Part shown: one piece after another, positions 25,144 through 34,762 of the stretch
How the letters are laid out: each line of letters starts with the position of its first letter
Position numbering within the stretch: position 1 is the first letter of the stretch
Notes under the pieces: generated by a model
Seen by the model: only the letters and a program-made list of their open reading frames with translations
Database searches by the model: none
Told to the model about the DNA's origin: nothing
Source: VRUE01 sp035318745
GTDB lineage: Bacteria > Actinomycetota > Thermoleophilia > Solirubrobacterales > 70-9
Direction of reading: 5' to 3'
Length of the DNA: 64,000 nucleotides
Assembly (NCBI GenBank): GCA_035318745.1
Contig: DATHEA010000021.1
Span: 248,001 to 312,000, forward strand
Translations under genes and position numbers: made by a program

Positions 25144-26193
25144 CTAAGCAACGCGTGCCGTCCCCGAGTTCATCTTGCTGGCGCGGTGGATCGTCTCGAA
25201 CTCCTCCAGCGATATGCCGGAGCCGACGGCCACGCACGTCAAGGGCGACTCTGCCAGTTGACACGGCATCTGGCACTCATCGCGAAGGCGCTGTTCGAGT
25301 CCTTGCAGGAGCGCGCCTCCACCGGCAAGGGTAATACCCCGGTCCATGATGTCCCCCGCCAGCTCCGGCGGGGTGCGGTCGAGCGTGTCTTTGACCGCGT
25401 CGATGATGTGACTGATCGTTTCGTCGAGAGCATCGCGCACCTCGGCCGAGCCGAGCGTGATCGTCTTCGGCAGGCCGGATACGAGGTCGCGGCCGCGGAT
25501 CTCGACCTCGACCTCCTCGGGCAGCGGCGAGGCCGAGCCCGCCTCGAGCTTGACCTCCTCCGCCGTCGGGGTACCGATGGCCAGTTTGTAGCGATGTTTG
25601 CAGTGGTGGACGATCGCATCGTCGAGCTCGTCGCCGCCGACTCTGATCGACTGCGAGACGACGATCCCGCCGAGTGAGATCACGGCAACCTCGGTGGTGC
25701 CGCCGCCGACGTCGACGATCATCGAGCCGGTCGGCTCGGCGACGGGCAGGCCGGCACCGATCGCCGCCGCCATCGGCTCCTCGATCAGGTACGCCTTGCG
25801 GGCACCGGCTGAGAGACAGGCCTCCTCGACCGCGCGCTTCTCGACGCCGGTGACGCCGGAGGGAACGCAGACGACGACGCGTGGATGGGCGAAGCGGTTG
25901 GAGTGAACCTGCTTGATGAAGTGACGCAGCATCTGTTCGGTCACGTCGAAGTCGGCGATGACGCCGTCCTTGAGCGGCCGGATCGCGGTGATCGTCCCCG
26001 GCGTGCGCCCCAGCATCCGCTTCGCCTCGACCCCGACCGCGTGGACCTGGCCGTTGCGCGAATCGATCGCCACCACCGAAGGCTCGGAGAGCACGATGCC
26101 GCGACCGCGCACGTAGACCAGGGTATTGGCCGTGCCGAGGTCGACCGCCATGTCGCGGCCGCCCAGTCCGGTCAGGTAACTGAATATGCCCAT
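25144..26193 (-). CDS. mreB: actin-like cell-shape protein MreB
   Basis: Filament-forming actin homologue that positions the elongasome. The 349-residue product has the phosphate-1 loop (AVDLGTANTLVYV), VCVPSGVTGVEKRAVEE, the phosphate-2 loop (IVDVGGGTTEVAVISL) and the adenosine loop (LAGGGALLQGL). The ATG at 26193 matches homologues; a longer upstream frame that runs into maf is rejected. It heads mreBCD-mrdA-rodA, indicating rod growth with MreB. Confidence 0.97.
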   Translation of the reverse strand: MGIFSYLTGLGGRDMAVDLGTANTLVYVRGRGIVLSEPSVVAIDSRNGQVHAVGVEAKRMLGRTPGTITAIRPLKDGVIADFDVTEQMLRHFIKQVHSNRFAHPRVVVCVPSGVTGVEKRAVEEACLSAGARKAYLIEEPMAAAIGAGLPVAEPTGSMIVDVGGGTTEVAVISLGGIVVSQSIRVGGDELDDAIVHHCKHRYKLAIGTPTAEEVKLEAGSASPLPEEVEVEIRGRDLVSGLPKTITLGSAEVRDALDETISHIIDAVKDTLDRTPPELAGDIMDRGITLAGGGALLQGLEQRLRDECQMPCQLAESPLTCVAVGSGISLEEFETIHRASKMNSGTARVA

Positions 26194-26221
26194 GTGTGCA
26201 ATTTGGGGAAAAGCAGGGCAA

Positions 26222-26779
26222 TCATTCCAGATGGTCCAAATCGGCCAACTCCGGCGCGAGATCCAGCAATAACCCGACCGGCAGGCCGACGACGTTAGAG
26301 ACGCTCCCCTCGATCCGTTCGACCAGGGTCGAGCCGAGAGTCTGGATCGCATAACCGCCCGACCGCCCCTGCCACTCACCAAAACGCACGTAGCGCTCGA
26401 CCTCAGCCTCGCCCAGCTCCTTGAAGACGACGGAAGTCCGTTCCAGCCCACTTCGCTCCTCCTCCCCGTCGAGCACGACGAGCCCGCTCATCACGGTGTG
26501 AGCGCGTCCGGACATACGCTCCAGGTATTCACGAGCCTCAACCTCACCTTCAGGCTTTCCGAGCGCCTTGCCATCGAGCACCACGTCGGTATCGCAGCCG
26601 ACGACCATGCCATCGCGCTCCACGGCCCGAGCCTTCATCCGAGCGTTCTCCAGCACCTCGAACTCCGGGTCCCCCCCGGTCAGCTCCTCGACCCCAGGCA
26701 CCACAATCTCAAACTCCACGCCCAGCTTCCGAAGAATCTCGCTCCTCTGAGGCGACCCGGATGCCAGCGTGATTCTCAA
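26222..26779 (-). CDS. maf: Maf-family nucleotide pyrophosphatase
   Basis: House-cleaning pyrophosphatase for non-canonical or modified nucleotides. The 185-residue protein has the N-terminal LASGSPQRSEILRKLG and the family core VVGCDTDVVLDGKALGKP; the usual Ser-Gln position of the phosphate-binding motif is Ser-Pro-Gln as in many members. It is 28 bp upstream of mreB and probably co-transcribed. Confidence 0.93.
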   Translation of the reverse strand: MRITLASGSPQRSEILRKLGVEFEIVVPGVEELTGGDPEFEVLENARMKARAVERDGMVVGCDTDVVLDGKALGKPEGEVEAREYLERMSGRAHTVMSGLVVLDGEEERSGLERTSVVFKELGEAEVERYVRFGEWQGRSGGYAIQTLGSTLVERIEGSVSNVVGLPVGLLLDLAPELADLDHLE

Positions 26780-26792
26780 GCGCTTAGACCCC

Positions 26793-26910
26793 CGGCCGGG
26801 ATGTGGGCAGGGGGTGGAGCGTCTTGTACTTTTTCGTCAATCCGATCTCGGACGGCCGAAAACAATCCACCGAAAAAGTTAAGCGGAACCCCCTGCCCGC
26901 AGCCCGGCCG
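26793..26910. repeat. REP-like nested inverted repeat, copy 2
   Basis: Outer arms CGGCCGGG-N4-GGGCAGGGGGT (26793-26815) and their complement (26888-26910) match at 21 of 23 positions. They enclose ACTTTTTCG (26828-26836) with CGAAAAAGT (26871-26879). It abuts the ndk stop codon. Size, orientation relative to the upstream gene, and the AAGCGGAA and CTTTTTCG core agree with copy 1 at 17959-18079, while the outer arms are unrelated. Confidence 0.75.
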
Positions 26911-27318
26911 CTAGCCAAGCTCCGGAAACCAGATCCCAATCTCGCGCTCCGCCGACTCGTCCGAATCGGACCCGTGGACCATGTTGAAGGTCACCCCGAG
27001 CGCGTAGTCGCCGCGGATCGAGCCGGGCGCGGCCTCGACCGGGTTCGTCGCCCCGATCAGCTGCCGGGCCGCCACGACCGCTTCGCTCCCCTCCAGCACC
27101 ATCGCCACCAGCGTGCCGCCGGTGATGAACTCGACCAGCTCGCCGAAGAAAGGCTTGTCGGTGTGCTCGGCGTAGTGCTCGTTGGCGATCTGCTCGGAGG
27201 CCGCCATCGTCTTCAGCGCCGCGATCCGCAGGCCCTTGCGCTCGAAACGCGCGATCACCTCGCCGCTCAGGGCGCGTTCGAAGGCGTCAGGCTTGACGAG
27301 GATCAGGGTCCGGCTCAC
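26911..27318 (-). CDS. ndk: nucleoside diphosphate kinase
   Basis: Transfers the gamma-phosphate between nucleoside triphosphates and diphosphates. The 135-residue product has ILVKPDAFERALSGEV at the start and the catalytic His in NMVHGSDSDESAEREI. GTG at 27318 overlaps the end of the zinc-ribbon gene by 32 nt. Confidence 0.97.
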   Translation of the reverse strand: MSRTLILVKPDAFERALSGEVIARFERKGLRIAALKTMAASEQIANEHYAEHTDKPFFGELVEFITGGTLVAMVLEGSEAVVAARQLIGATNPVEAAPGSIRGDYALGVTFNMVHGSDSDESAEREIGIWFPELG

Positions 27319-27892
27319 GGTTGGGGCTCCTTGGCTGTCGTTTGGGTTTCGAGGTCTCTTTTGGCGCCTCGCGCTGCGGTGGCTCCTGTTGCGCGGCGGC
27401 AGGCGGTTTTTTGCGAGCGGGGGCTTTCCGCCGGCGCGGCTGCTCCCCTTTGGACAGCGCGGTTTCGCAGTAGGGACAGAGCGCCCAGGCCGGATCGACG
27501 GGCCTGCTGCAGCTGGGGCAGGGGTTCTTGAGGCGCTGCTGGCACTCCGGGCAGCGCAGGAAGTTCTTCTCCGCCGGGAATCCGCAACTCGGACACGAGT
27601 GCTCGGTGAGCTGCCGCACTCGCAGCTCGGCCGCTTTGATCTCGAGCTCGCGTTCGTGGGCGTCCTCGAGGAACTCCGGCGGTCGCACTATCGCGTAAAC
27701 GGCGGTGCCGATGTAGGGGATGAAGGAGGCGAGCGTCGCGCAGCCGATCAGGAACGGATCGGAGATGCGGCGCTTGGCGTCGAGATAGGTGTAGACGATC
27801 AGCGCCAGCCAGACGACGACCAGCATCAGGATGAGCAGGTTGACGACCAGGTTGAGGCCGTTGTTGCTGATGCCGAAGATCGCGATAGCCAT
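27287..27892 (-). CDS. membrane protein with double zinc ribbon
   Basis: A 201-residue protein with two N-terminal transmembrane helices (about 12-35 and 45-68), a short helical linker, then two zinc ribbons (CPSCGFP...CPEC and CPSCSRP...CPYC, about residues 99-143), and a basic Pro/Lys/Arg-rich tail likely on the cytoplasmic side. Partner and function are unknown. It is conserved in position next to ndk and folC in this operon; the overlap with ndk suggests coupling. Confidence 0.8.
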   Translation of the reverse strand: MAIAIFGISNNGLNLVVNLLILMLVVVWLALIVYTYLDAKRRISDPFLIGCATLASFIPYIGTAVYAIVRPPEFLEDAHERELEIKAAELRVRQLTEHSCPSCGFPAEKNFLRCPECQQRLKNPCPSCSRPVDPAWALCPYCETALSKGEQPRRRKAPARKKPPAAAQQEPPQREAPKETSKPKRQPRSPNREPDPDPRQA

Positions 27893-27972
27893 GGCGTTTG
27901 CGCCCGTCCGGAAGAGGAGCGGCGGTGAGTCTACTTCGCCGCCTGCCTCGCGAACCCTGTCGTGCCCTGCCC

Positions 27973-28095
27973 TTAGAGGAAAAGACTGCCGAACAGGTAG
28001 CCGAGCCCGAAGAAGATCAGGATCACCGCGGCGACCACCGCGGCGACCAGAGCCATCATCGAGAGGAGTTCGGTTCCTGCGCTTTTAGAGCCCAT
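27973..28095 (-). CDS. very small single-pass membrane protein (40 aa)
   Basis: An ATG at 28095 opens a 40-codon frame ending at TAA 27973. The product has a short polar N-terminus (MGSKSAGTELL), one strong hydrophobic helix of about 24 residues and a short FGSLFL end. It lies 8 bp after folC and about 80 bp before the zinc-ribbon gene in the same direction, and the whole gap is otherwise empty. The amphipathic design argues for a real gene; function is unknown. Confidence 0.6.
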   Translation of the reverse strand: MGSKSAGTELLSMMALVAAVVAAVILIFFGLGYLFGSLFL

Positions 28096-28103
28096 TCGTC
28101 GCC

Positions 28104-29390
28104 TCAATCCTCGCACAGACGAAGCGCAGCGCGAGCCGGTGCGAGCGCGTAGTGCGAGCCGGTGACGAGCAGGACGCCGCCCGCCTCCAGGGCAAGCTCG
28201 CGCCCCCGAGTCACGGCCGAGGCAAAGTCAGGTTCAGCCTCGGCAGCCAGCCCCGACTCCGCGCAGGCCAGAGCAAGGGCATCAGCCGAAAATGCCTGCC
28301 GATGGGCCGAAAACCCACCTATATCGTGGGAAATCGTCCCGTCGGCGGAGAGGACGCCGGGGAGCTCGGTGCAGATGGCTCGCTCCAGGACTGGGGCCAG
28401 GGCCTCGATCATCGTCCGCGCGTCCTTGTCGGCCAGGACCGCCAGGCAGGCGATCACCGGGCGGCCGCGGGCTATCTCGGGCAGAGCTTCTGCCAGCGCG
28501 GTGGCGCCATCGGGGTTGTGGGCCGCGTCCAGAAAGGCCGGCGGGTCGCCCGGCACGCGCTCCAGGCGCCCCGGGATCTCAAGGCTGGTGGCAACGGCTG
28601 CTGCCCGCTCACTGTCCAGCTCACCTAGGAAGGCCTCAGCGGCGGCAAAGGCCAGGGCGAAGTTGCGGCGCTGGAAACTGCCTGCCGCGCGAAGGCTGAT
28701 CTCAGGGCCCGGGTCCTCGGGCGCGACGATCAGCTTCGCACCCCGCTCACGGGCCGTTCGTTCAGCCAACTCAGCGACAGAGGGGCTGACCCGTCCCAGC
28801 GCCAGGATCGTGTGATCGCGCAGCACCGCCAGCTTCTCCGCCGCGATCTCCTCCTCGCTCTCCCCCAGCCACTCGGTGTGGTCGAGCCCGACCGAGGTCA
28901 GGACAGTGACCTTGGAGGGGATCGTGTTGGTGGCGTCGAGCCGCCCCCCCAGCCCCGCCTCGACGACGGCGGCTCCAACCCGGGCGTTGGCGAAGGCCAC
29001 GAATGCGGCGGCAGTCGCCAGCTCGAACTGGGTCACCGCCTCACCCTCCTCCAGACTTCTGTTCACGGTCTCCGCAGCGGCGGCGGCGCGCTCGACAGCG
29101 GCGGCGAACTCCGCGGCGCCGATTTCCTCGCCGTGTACGAGGATCCGTTCGGACCAGCGCGCCGTGTGCGGCGACACGCAGGCGCCGGCGGAAACCCCGT
29201 GGGCCTCCAGCAGGGCCGCGATCATCCGCGTCACCGAGGACTTGCCGTTGGTGCCGACGACGTGGATCGAGGCAAAGCGGTGCTGCGGTAGGCCGAGCAG
29301 GGTGCTCAGCGCGCGCATCCGCTCCAGGCCCAGCTTCCAGCCGATCGGCTCGAGCGAGTCGAGGTAGGCCTCGGGATCGCGCGGGTCTAT
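28104..29390 (-). CDS. folC: folylpolyglutamate/dihydrofolate synthase, probable ATA start
   Basis: Adds glutamates to folates. The Mur-ligase-like P-loop is HVVGTNGKSSVTRM, with DHTEWLG and the C-terminal domain containing FLDAAHNPDG. The first conventional start (ATG 29318) lies inside the conserved N-terminal motif: the in-frame codons before it encode AYLDSLEPIGWKLGLERM, the family signature. No ATG, GTG or TTG occurs upstream in that frame. An ATA at 29390 overlapping the valS TAG stop (as ATAG), with GGAGGAG 8-10 bp before it, is the best candidate start, giving 428 residues. Confidence 0.88.
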   Translation of the reverse strand: MDPRDPEAYLDSLEPIGWKLGLERMRALSTLLGLPQHRFASIHVVGTNGKSSVTRMIAALLEAHGVSAGACVSPHTARWSERILVHGEEIGAAEFAAAVERAAAAAETVNRSLEEGEAVTQFELATAAAFVAFANARVGAAVVEAGLGGRLDATNTIPSKVTVLTSVGLDHTEWLGESEEEIAAEKLAVLRDHTILALGRVSPSVAELAERTARERGAKLIVAPEDPGPEISLRAAGSFQRRNFALAFAAAEAFLGELDSERAAAVATSLEIPGRLERVPGDPPAFLDAAHNPDGATALAEALPEIARGRPVIACLAVLADKDARTMIEALAPVLERAICTELPGVLSADGTISHDIGGFSAHRQAFSADALALACAESGLAAEAEPDFASAVTRGRELALEAGGVLLVTGSHYALAPARAALRLCED

Positions 29391-31948
29391 TCCGACAGCT
29401 CCTCCAGCTCGGCGCGGTAGCGCTCGAGCTTCTCTCGCTCTTCCGCGACCACCCCGGCCGGCGCCCGGTCGACGAACTTCTCGTTGCCGAGTTTGCCCTC
29501 GGCCCGGTCCACCTCGGAGCGCAGCTCCTTGCGCCGCGCCTCGAGCCGGGCGGCGACCGCCTCGGCGTCGATCTCGGCGGAGGCGAGGATCTTCACCGGG
29601 CCCACCGCCGCCACCGGATCTCCGCCGTCATCCCCGAACTCGAAGCGAGCGAGGCGGCCGACGAACTCCTGCGGTTCGATCCCCTCGGCCCGAGCCGGCA
29701 GCACGGTTGCCGCCGGCGCCTCGACCAGATCCCGCCAGGCACGCAGCCGCCCGGTCAGCTCGATGCCCGCTCGCACCTCGGCCTCGGCCCCGGCGTCGCG
29801 CAGCGACTCGTCGGGCTCGGGAAAGGCGTGCACCGCGAGATGGCCTTGCCGCGAAGGGTGGTAGGACCAGATCTCCTCGGTGACGAACGGCATGATCGGG
29901 TGCAGCAGCGCCAGCAGGCGCTCCAGCGCCCAGAGCAGGGTCGCCGAGACCTCGGCCTCGCCCTCGTACAGGCGCGGCTTGACGATCTCCAGGTACCAGT
30001 CGCAGAGCTCCGACCAGAGAAAGGCATATGCCTCCTGGGCGGCGTGGGCGAAGTCGTATTCCTCCAGCTTCGCCGTGACCGAGGCGATCGTCGCCTCCAG
30101 TCGCGAGAGCAGCCAGCGGTCCTCGATGCCGACCGGCCGCGGCGCGGCGTCGACCTCGGCGACGTTGAGCAGGATCAGGCGGCTCGCGTTCCAGAGCTTG
30201 TTGGCGAGGTCGGCACCCTGCTGGACCTTGGCGTCGGAGAAGCGCACGTCCTGGGTCGAGGACATCGCCAGCAAGCCGAAGCGCAGCGCGTCGGCGCCGT
30301 GCTCGTCGATTTCCTCCAGCGGGTCGATGCCGGTGCCGAGGCTCTTCGACATCCGCCGCCCGTCGCGGGCCTGGATCACCGAGTGCACGTAGACGTCGCG
30401 AAAGGGAACGTCGCCGGCGAACTCGATCCCGGTCATGACCATCCGCGCCACCCAGAGGAAGAGGATCTCGCGCGCCGTGGTGAGGAAGCTGGTCGGGTAG
30501 AAGGCGCGCAGCTCGGGGGTGCCCTCGGGCCAGCCCAGCGTGGCGAAGGGCCAGAGCGCCGAGCTGAACCAGGTGTCGAGCACGTCCTCCTCCTGGCGCA
30601 GCTCCCCGCCGCAGGCGCCGCAGCGCTCGGGCGCCTCCTCGGCGACGTAGGTCTCCTCGCATGGGTCGCAGTACCAGACCGGGATCCGGTGACCCCACCA
30701 GAGCTGGCGCGAGACGCACCAAGGTCGGATCTCGCGCATCCAGTCGAGGTAGACGCGCTTCCACTGCGGCGGCGTTATCCGCACCTCGTCGCGTTCGACC
30801 ACCTCGATCGCGGGCTTGGCGAGCTCGTCCATGCGGCAGAACCACTGCAGCGAGATCAGCGGCTCGATCCGCGCGCCGGAGCGCTCCGAGAAGGGAACCG
30901 AGTGGACGTAGGGCTCCTCGGCCCGCAGCGAGCCCTCCCCACGCAGCGCCGACACCACGGCCTCTTGCGCCTCGGCGGCGGCGAGGCCGGTGAAGCGCTT
31001 CCCGGCCTCCTCGTTCATCCGCCCGTCGGGGCCGATCACACCGATCTCCTCGAGCCCGTGTCTACGACCGATCTCGAAATCGTTGGGATCGTGTCCCGGA
31101 GTGATCTTCAGCGCCCCGGTGCCGAACTCGGGATCGACGTGCTCGTCGGCGATGATCGGCAACCGCCTGCCGACGAGCGGCAGGATGCAGTGCTGCCCGA
31201 TCAGGTCCGCGTAGCGCTCGTCCCCTGGATTGACCGCCACCGCGGTGTCGGCGAGCATCGTCTCCGGGCGCACCGTGGCCACGGTCAGGACTCGGTCGGA
31301 GCCCTCGACCGGATAGTCGATCGAGTAGAGGGTGTCCTCGACCTCGCGGTTGACGACCTCAAGGTCGGAGATCGCCGAGTGCGAGCCCGGGTCCCAGTTG
31401 ACCATGTAATTGTCGCGGTAGATGTAGCCCTTGTCGTAGAGCTGCTTGAAGACGCGGTACACCGCCCGCACGTAGCCCTCGTCGAGGGTGAAGCGCTCGC
31501 CCTCGTAGTCGAGCGAAGCGCCGAGCCGCTTGTACTGCTCGACGATCTGCGAGCCGTACTCCTCTTTCCAGGCCCAGACGCGCTCGACGAAGGCCTCGCG
31601 GCCGATCTCCTGGCGCGAGATTCCTTCCTCGCCCAACATCTTCTCGACCACCGCCTGGGTGGCGATGCCGGCGTGGTCGGTGCCCAGCGTCCAGAGCGTG
31701 TTACGCCCGCGCATCCGGTTCATCCGCACCAGCGCGTCCTGCATCGAGCCGTTCAGCGCGTGACCCATGTGGAGAACGCCGGTGACGTTGGGTGGCGGGA
31801 TCGCCACCGAGAAATTGTCCGCCGCGGTCCCCTCGGCCTTCGGGTGGAAGTAGCCGCCGTCGATCCACTCGGCGAACAGCCTCCGCTCGACCTCGGCGGA
31901 TTCGTAGCGGGTCTTCTCTTTAAGTGCTTTCAGACGCTCGTCGGCCAT
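29387..31948 (-). CDS. valS: valyl-tRNA synthetase
   Basis: Charges tRNA-Val. The 853-residue class Ia enzyme has PPPNVTGVLHMGHAL (HIGH region), the CP1 editing insert, a Cys-rich zinc site (CDPCEETY, CGACGG), RRMSKSLGTGIDP (KMSKS region) and a C-terminal coiled coil (about residues 785-850). It is upstream of folC with a 4-nt overlap if folC starts at ATA. Confidence 0.97.
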   Translation of the reverse strand: MADERLKALKEKTRYESAEVERRLFAEWIDGGYFHPKAEGTAADNFSVAIPPPNVTGVLHMGHALNGSMQDALVRMNRMRGRNTLWTLGTDHAGIATQAVVEKMLGEEGISRQEIGREAFVERVWAWKEEYGSQIVEQYKRLGASLDYEGERFTLDEGYVRAVYRVFKQLYDKGYIYRDNYMVNWDPGSHSAISDLEVVNREVEDTLYSIDYPVEGSDRVLTVATVRPETMLADTAVAVNPGDERYADLIGQHCILPLVGRRLPIIADEHVDPEFGTGALKITPGHDPNDFEIGRRHGLEEIGVIGPDGRMNEEAGKRFTGLAAAEAQEAVVSALRGEGSLRAEEPYVHSVPFSERSGARIEPLISLQWFCRMDELAKPAIEVVERDEVRITPPQWKRVYLDWMREIRPWCVSRQLWWGHRIPVWYCDPCEETYVAEEAPERCGACGGELRQEEDVLDTWFSSALWPFATLGWPEGTPELRAFYPTSFLTTAREILFLWVARMVMTGIEFAGDVPFRDVYVHSVIQARDGRRMSKSLGTGIDPLEEIDEHGADALRFGLLAMSSTQDVRFSDAKVQQGADLANKLWNASRLILLNVAEVDAAPRPVGIEDRWLLSRLEATIASVTAKLEEYDFAHAAQEAYAFLWSELCDWYLEIVKPRLYEGEAEVSATLLWALERLLALLHPIMPFVTEEIWSYHPSRQGHLAVHAFPEPDESLRDAGAEAEVRAGIELTGRLRAWRDLVEAPAATVLPARAEGIEPQEFVGRLARFEFGDDGGDPVAAVGPVKILASAEIDAEAVAARLEARRKELRSEVDRAEGKLGNEKFVDRAPAGVVAEEREKLERYRAELEELSE

Positions 31949-31968
31949 GGGCCGCCGAGTCTAGATTG

Positions 31969-33261
<1,293 letters not shown>

Positions 33262-33419
33262 AGCGGAAATCCCTCCTTGCGGGGGCGGTAGTTGCCTACC
33301 GGCATCGCAGCCCCAAAAGCTTAAAGGGGGCCGCAACCCGGCTCGGTCGCTGCCGTCGTTTACGGCGGGATCGCGACGGTCCCTTCTCGCGGGCGGCGCC
33401 TTGCGAACTGCGCGATACG

Positions 33420-33902
33420 GTGATCCCCGTGCCCGCCGAGCTCCGCATCGAGCCGATTTCCCCAGAGCAGATGCAGATGCTGCTGCCGATGATCGCCGCC
33501 TACCAGCGCTTCTACGAGGTCGAGGAGATCGACGAGGAGCGCAACCGCGCCTTCTTCTCCCGCTTCCTCGCCCCGAGCGAGGACGGGATGCTGCTCGGCG
33601 CCTGGCGGGGCGGGCAGCTGGTCGGCTACGCCTGCCTCTACTGGCACTTCACCTCGCTCGTCCCAGCCGAGACGGTGCTGATGAACGACCTCTACGTCGG
33701 CGAGAGCCGGCGCGGCGAGGGCATCGGCCGCGCCCTGATCGAGGCTGGCGCCGAGGTTGCCCGCAGACGCGGTGCCCACCACCTCGAGTGGGCCACCGCG
33801 CCCGGCAACGAGACCGCCCAGCGGCTATACGACTCGACCGGCGCCGAGCGCAGCGAGTGGATCGAGTACGAGCTGCGGCTCGGGCCAGAGCCTGGGCCCT
33901 AG
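33420..33902 (+). CDS. GNAT-family N-acetyltransferase
   Basis: Acetyl-CoA-dependent transferase of 160 residues with the GNAT core: NDLYVGESRRGEGIGRALIEAG (acetyl-CoA loop R-x-x-G-x-G, here RRGEGIG) and a C-terminal NETAQRLYDSTGA. Substrate unknown. GTG at 33420 is used; a second GTG at 33429 is possible. Its stop overlaps the convergent HU gene by 4 nt, making it a plus-strand insert in a minus-strand core region. Confidence 0.87.
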   Translation: MIPVPAELRIEPISPEQMQMLLPMIAAYQRFYEVEEIDEERNRAFFSRFLAPSEDGMLLGAWRGGQLVGYACLYWHFTSLVPAETVLMNDLYVGESRRGEGIGRALIEAGAEVARRRGAHHLEWATAPGNETAQRLYDSTGAERSEWIEYELRLGPEPGP

Positions 33903-34183
33903 CCGTTGACGGCCTTCTTCAGCTCCGCGCCCGGGCTGAACTTGGCTGCCGTTTTGGCCGCGATCTGCATCGACTCGCCGGTCTGCGGGTTGCGACCTTC
34001 GCGAGCCGGTCGGTCGACCGTCGAGAATTTGCCGAAGCCGGTGAATTTGACGTCGTTGCCGGCCTTGAGCTGAGCCGTGATCTCCGCGATCGTCGCGTCC
34101 AACGCGGCCTTGGCCTGGCCGTTGTCGAGCCCGGTCCGTGCGGCGACCTGCTTCGCGAGTTCGTCCTTGGTCGTAATAGCCAT
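33899..34183 (-). CDS. hup: HU-family DNA-binding protein
   Basis: Histone-like architectural protein that bends DNA as a dimer. The 94-residue product has TKDELAKQVAARTGL, the GFGKFSTVDRPAREGRNPQTGE arm region (the DNA-contact PxxGR motif) and a normal family length without the long Lys/Ala tail of mycobacterial HU. ATG at 34183 has an AGGAGAG upstream. Confidence 0.95.
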   Translation of the reverse strand: MAITTKDELAKQVAARTGLDNGQAKAALDATIAEITAQLKAGNDVKFTGFGKFSTVDRPAREGRNPQTGESMQIAAKTAAKFSPGAELKKAVNG

Positions 34184-34240
34184 CGTCTCTCCTCTGGTTG
34201 TTGGTGCACAGCCTGGGTGGGCCTGCTGTCAAGCGGTTTT

Positions 34241-34762
34241 CTACAGATCGGGCCGGGCGTCCCAGTTGTCAAGGGCCGGCTCGGGGTCTATCGGGTGCCC
34301 GTGGACGTGGCTCTCGAAGTGGAGATGGCAGCCGACGGTGCGGGCATTTCCGGTCTCGCCGATCGAGCCGACCCGCTCGCCGGCCCAGACGCGATCGCCG
34401 CGATCGACCGCCGCCGGGCGGATCATGTGGGCGTAGAAATAGCTGCGCTGCTCGCCCTGGCCGTGGATCAGCAGGTAGTTGCCGTAGAGGACCGGGTCGT
34501 AGCCCACCCGCAGCACGCGGCCGGTCGCAACAGCAACCAGAGGCGTGCGGCAGGCGGCGACGATGTCGAAGCCTTCGTGGGTGCGGCCGCCGCTGCGCGG
34601 CGCACCGAATTCGCCGATGGCGCCGCGGGTCCAGTGTGGCCCGTCGACCGGGAAGACGTGGGCGTAGAACGTCGTTGCGCCATCGCGACCCGAAACGCCG
34701 GCCGACGCCGAAGGGACGAGCGCAACGAGGAGGACGAGGCCGAGAAGAAGCGGGCGCTTCAG
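34241..34762 (-). CDS. secreted M23 peptidase, probable CTG start
   Basis: LytM-type zinc endopeptidase acting on peptidoglycan. The minus-strand frame after clpP encodes a signal peptide (LKRPLLLGLVLLVALVPSAS), then HWTRGAIG, zinc ligands HEGFD and the HLHFE motif, a complete active site in a compact 173-residue protein. The first ordinary start codon (34516) lies after HEGFD, so it would remove the signal peptide and one ligand pair. No ATG, GTG or TTG precedes it in frame. A CTG at 34762 overlapping the clpP TGA (as CTGA) fits exactly at the start of the signal peptide. Confidence 0.8.
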   Translation of the reverse strand: MKRPLLLGLVLLVALVPSASAGVSGRDGATTFYAHVFPVDGPHWTRGAIGEFGAPRSGGRTHEGFDIVAACRTPLVAVATGRVLRVGYDPVLYGNYLLIHGQGEQRSYFYAHMIRPAAVDRGDRVWAGERVGSIGETGNARTVGCHLHFESHVHGHPIDPEPALDNWDARPDL

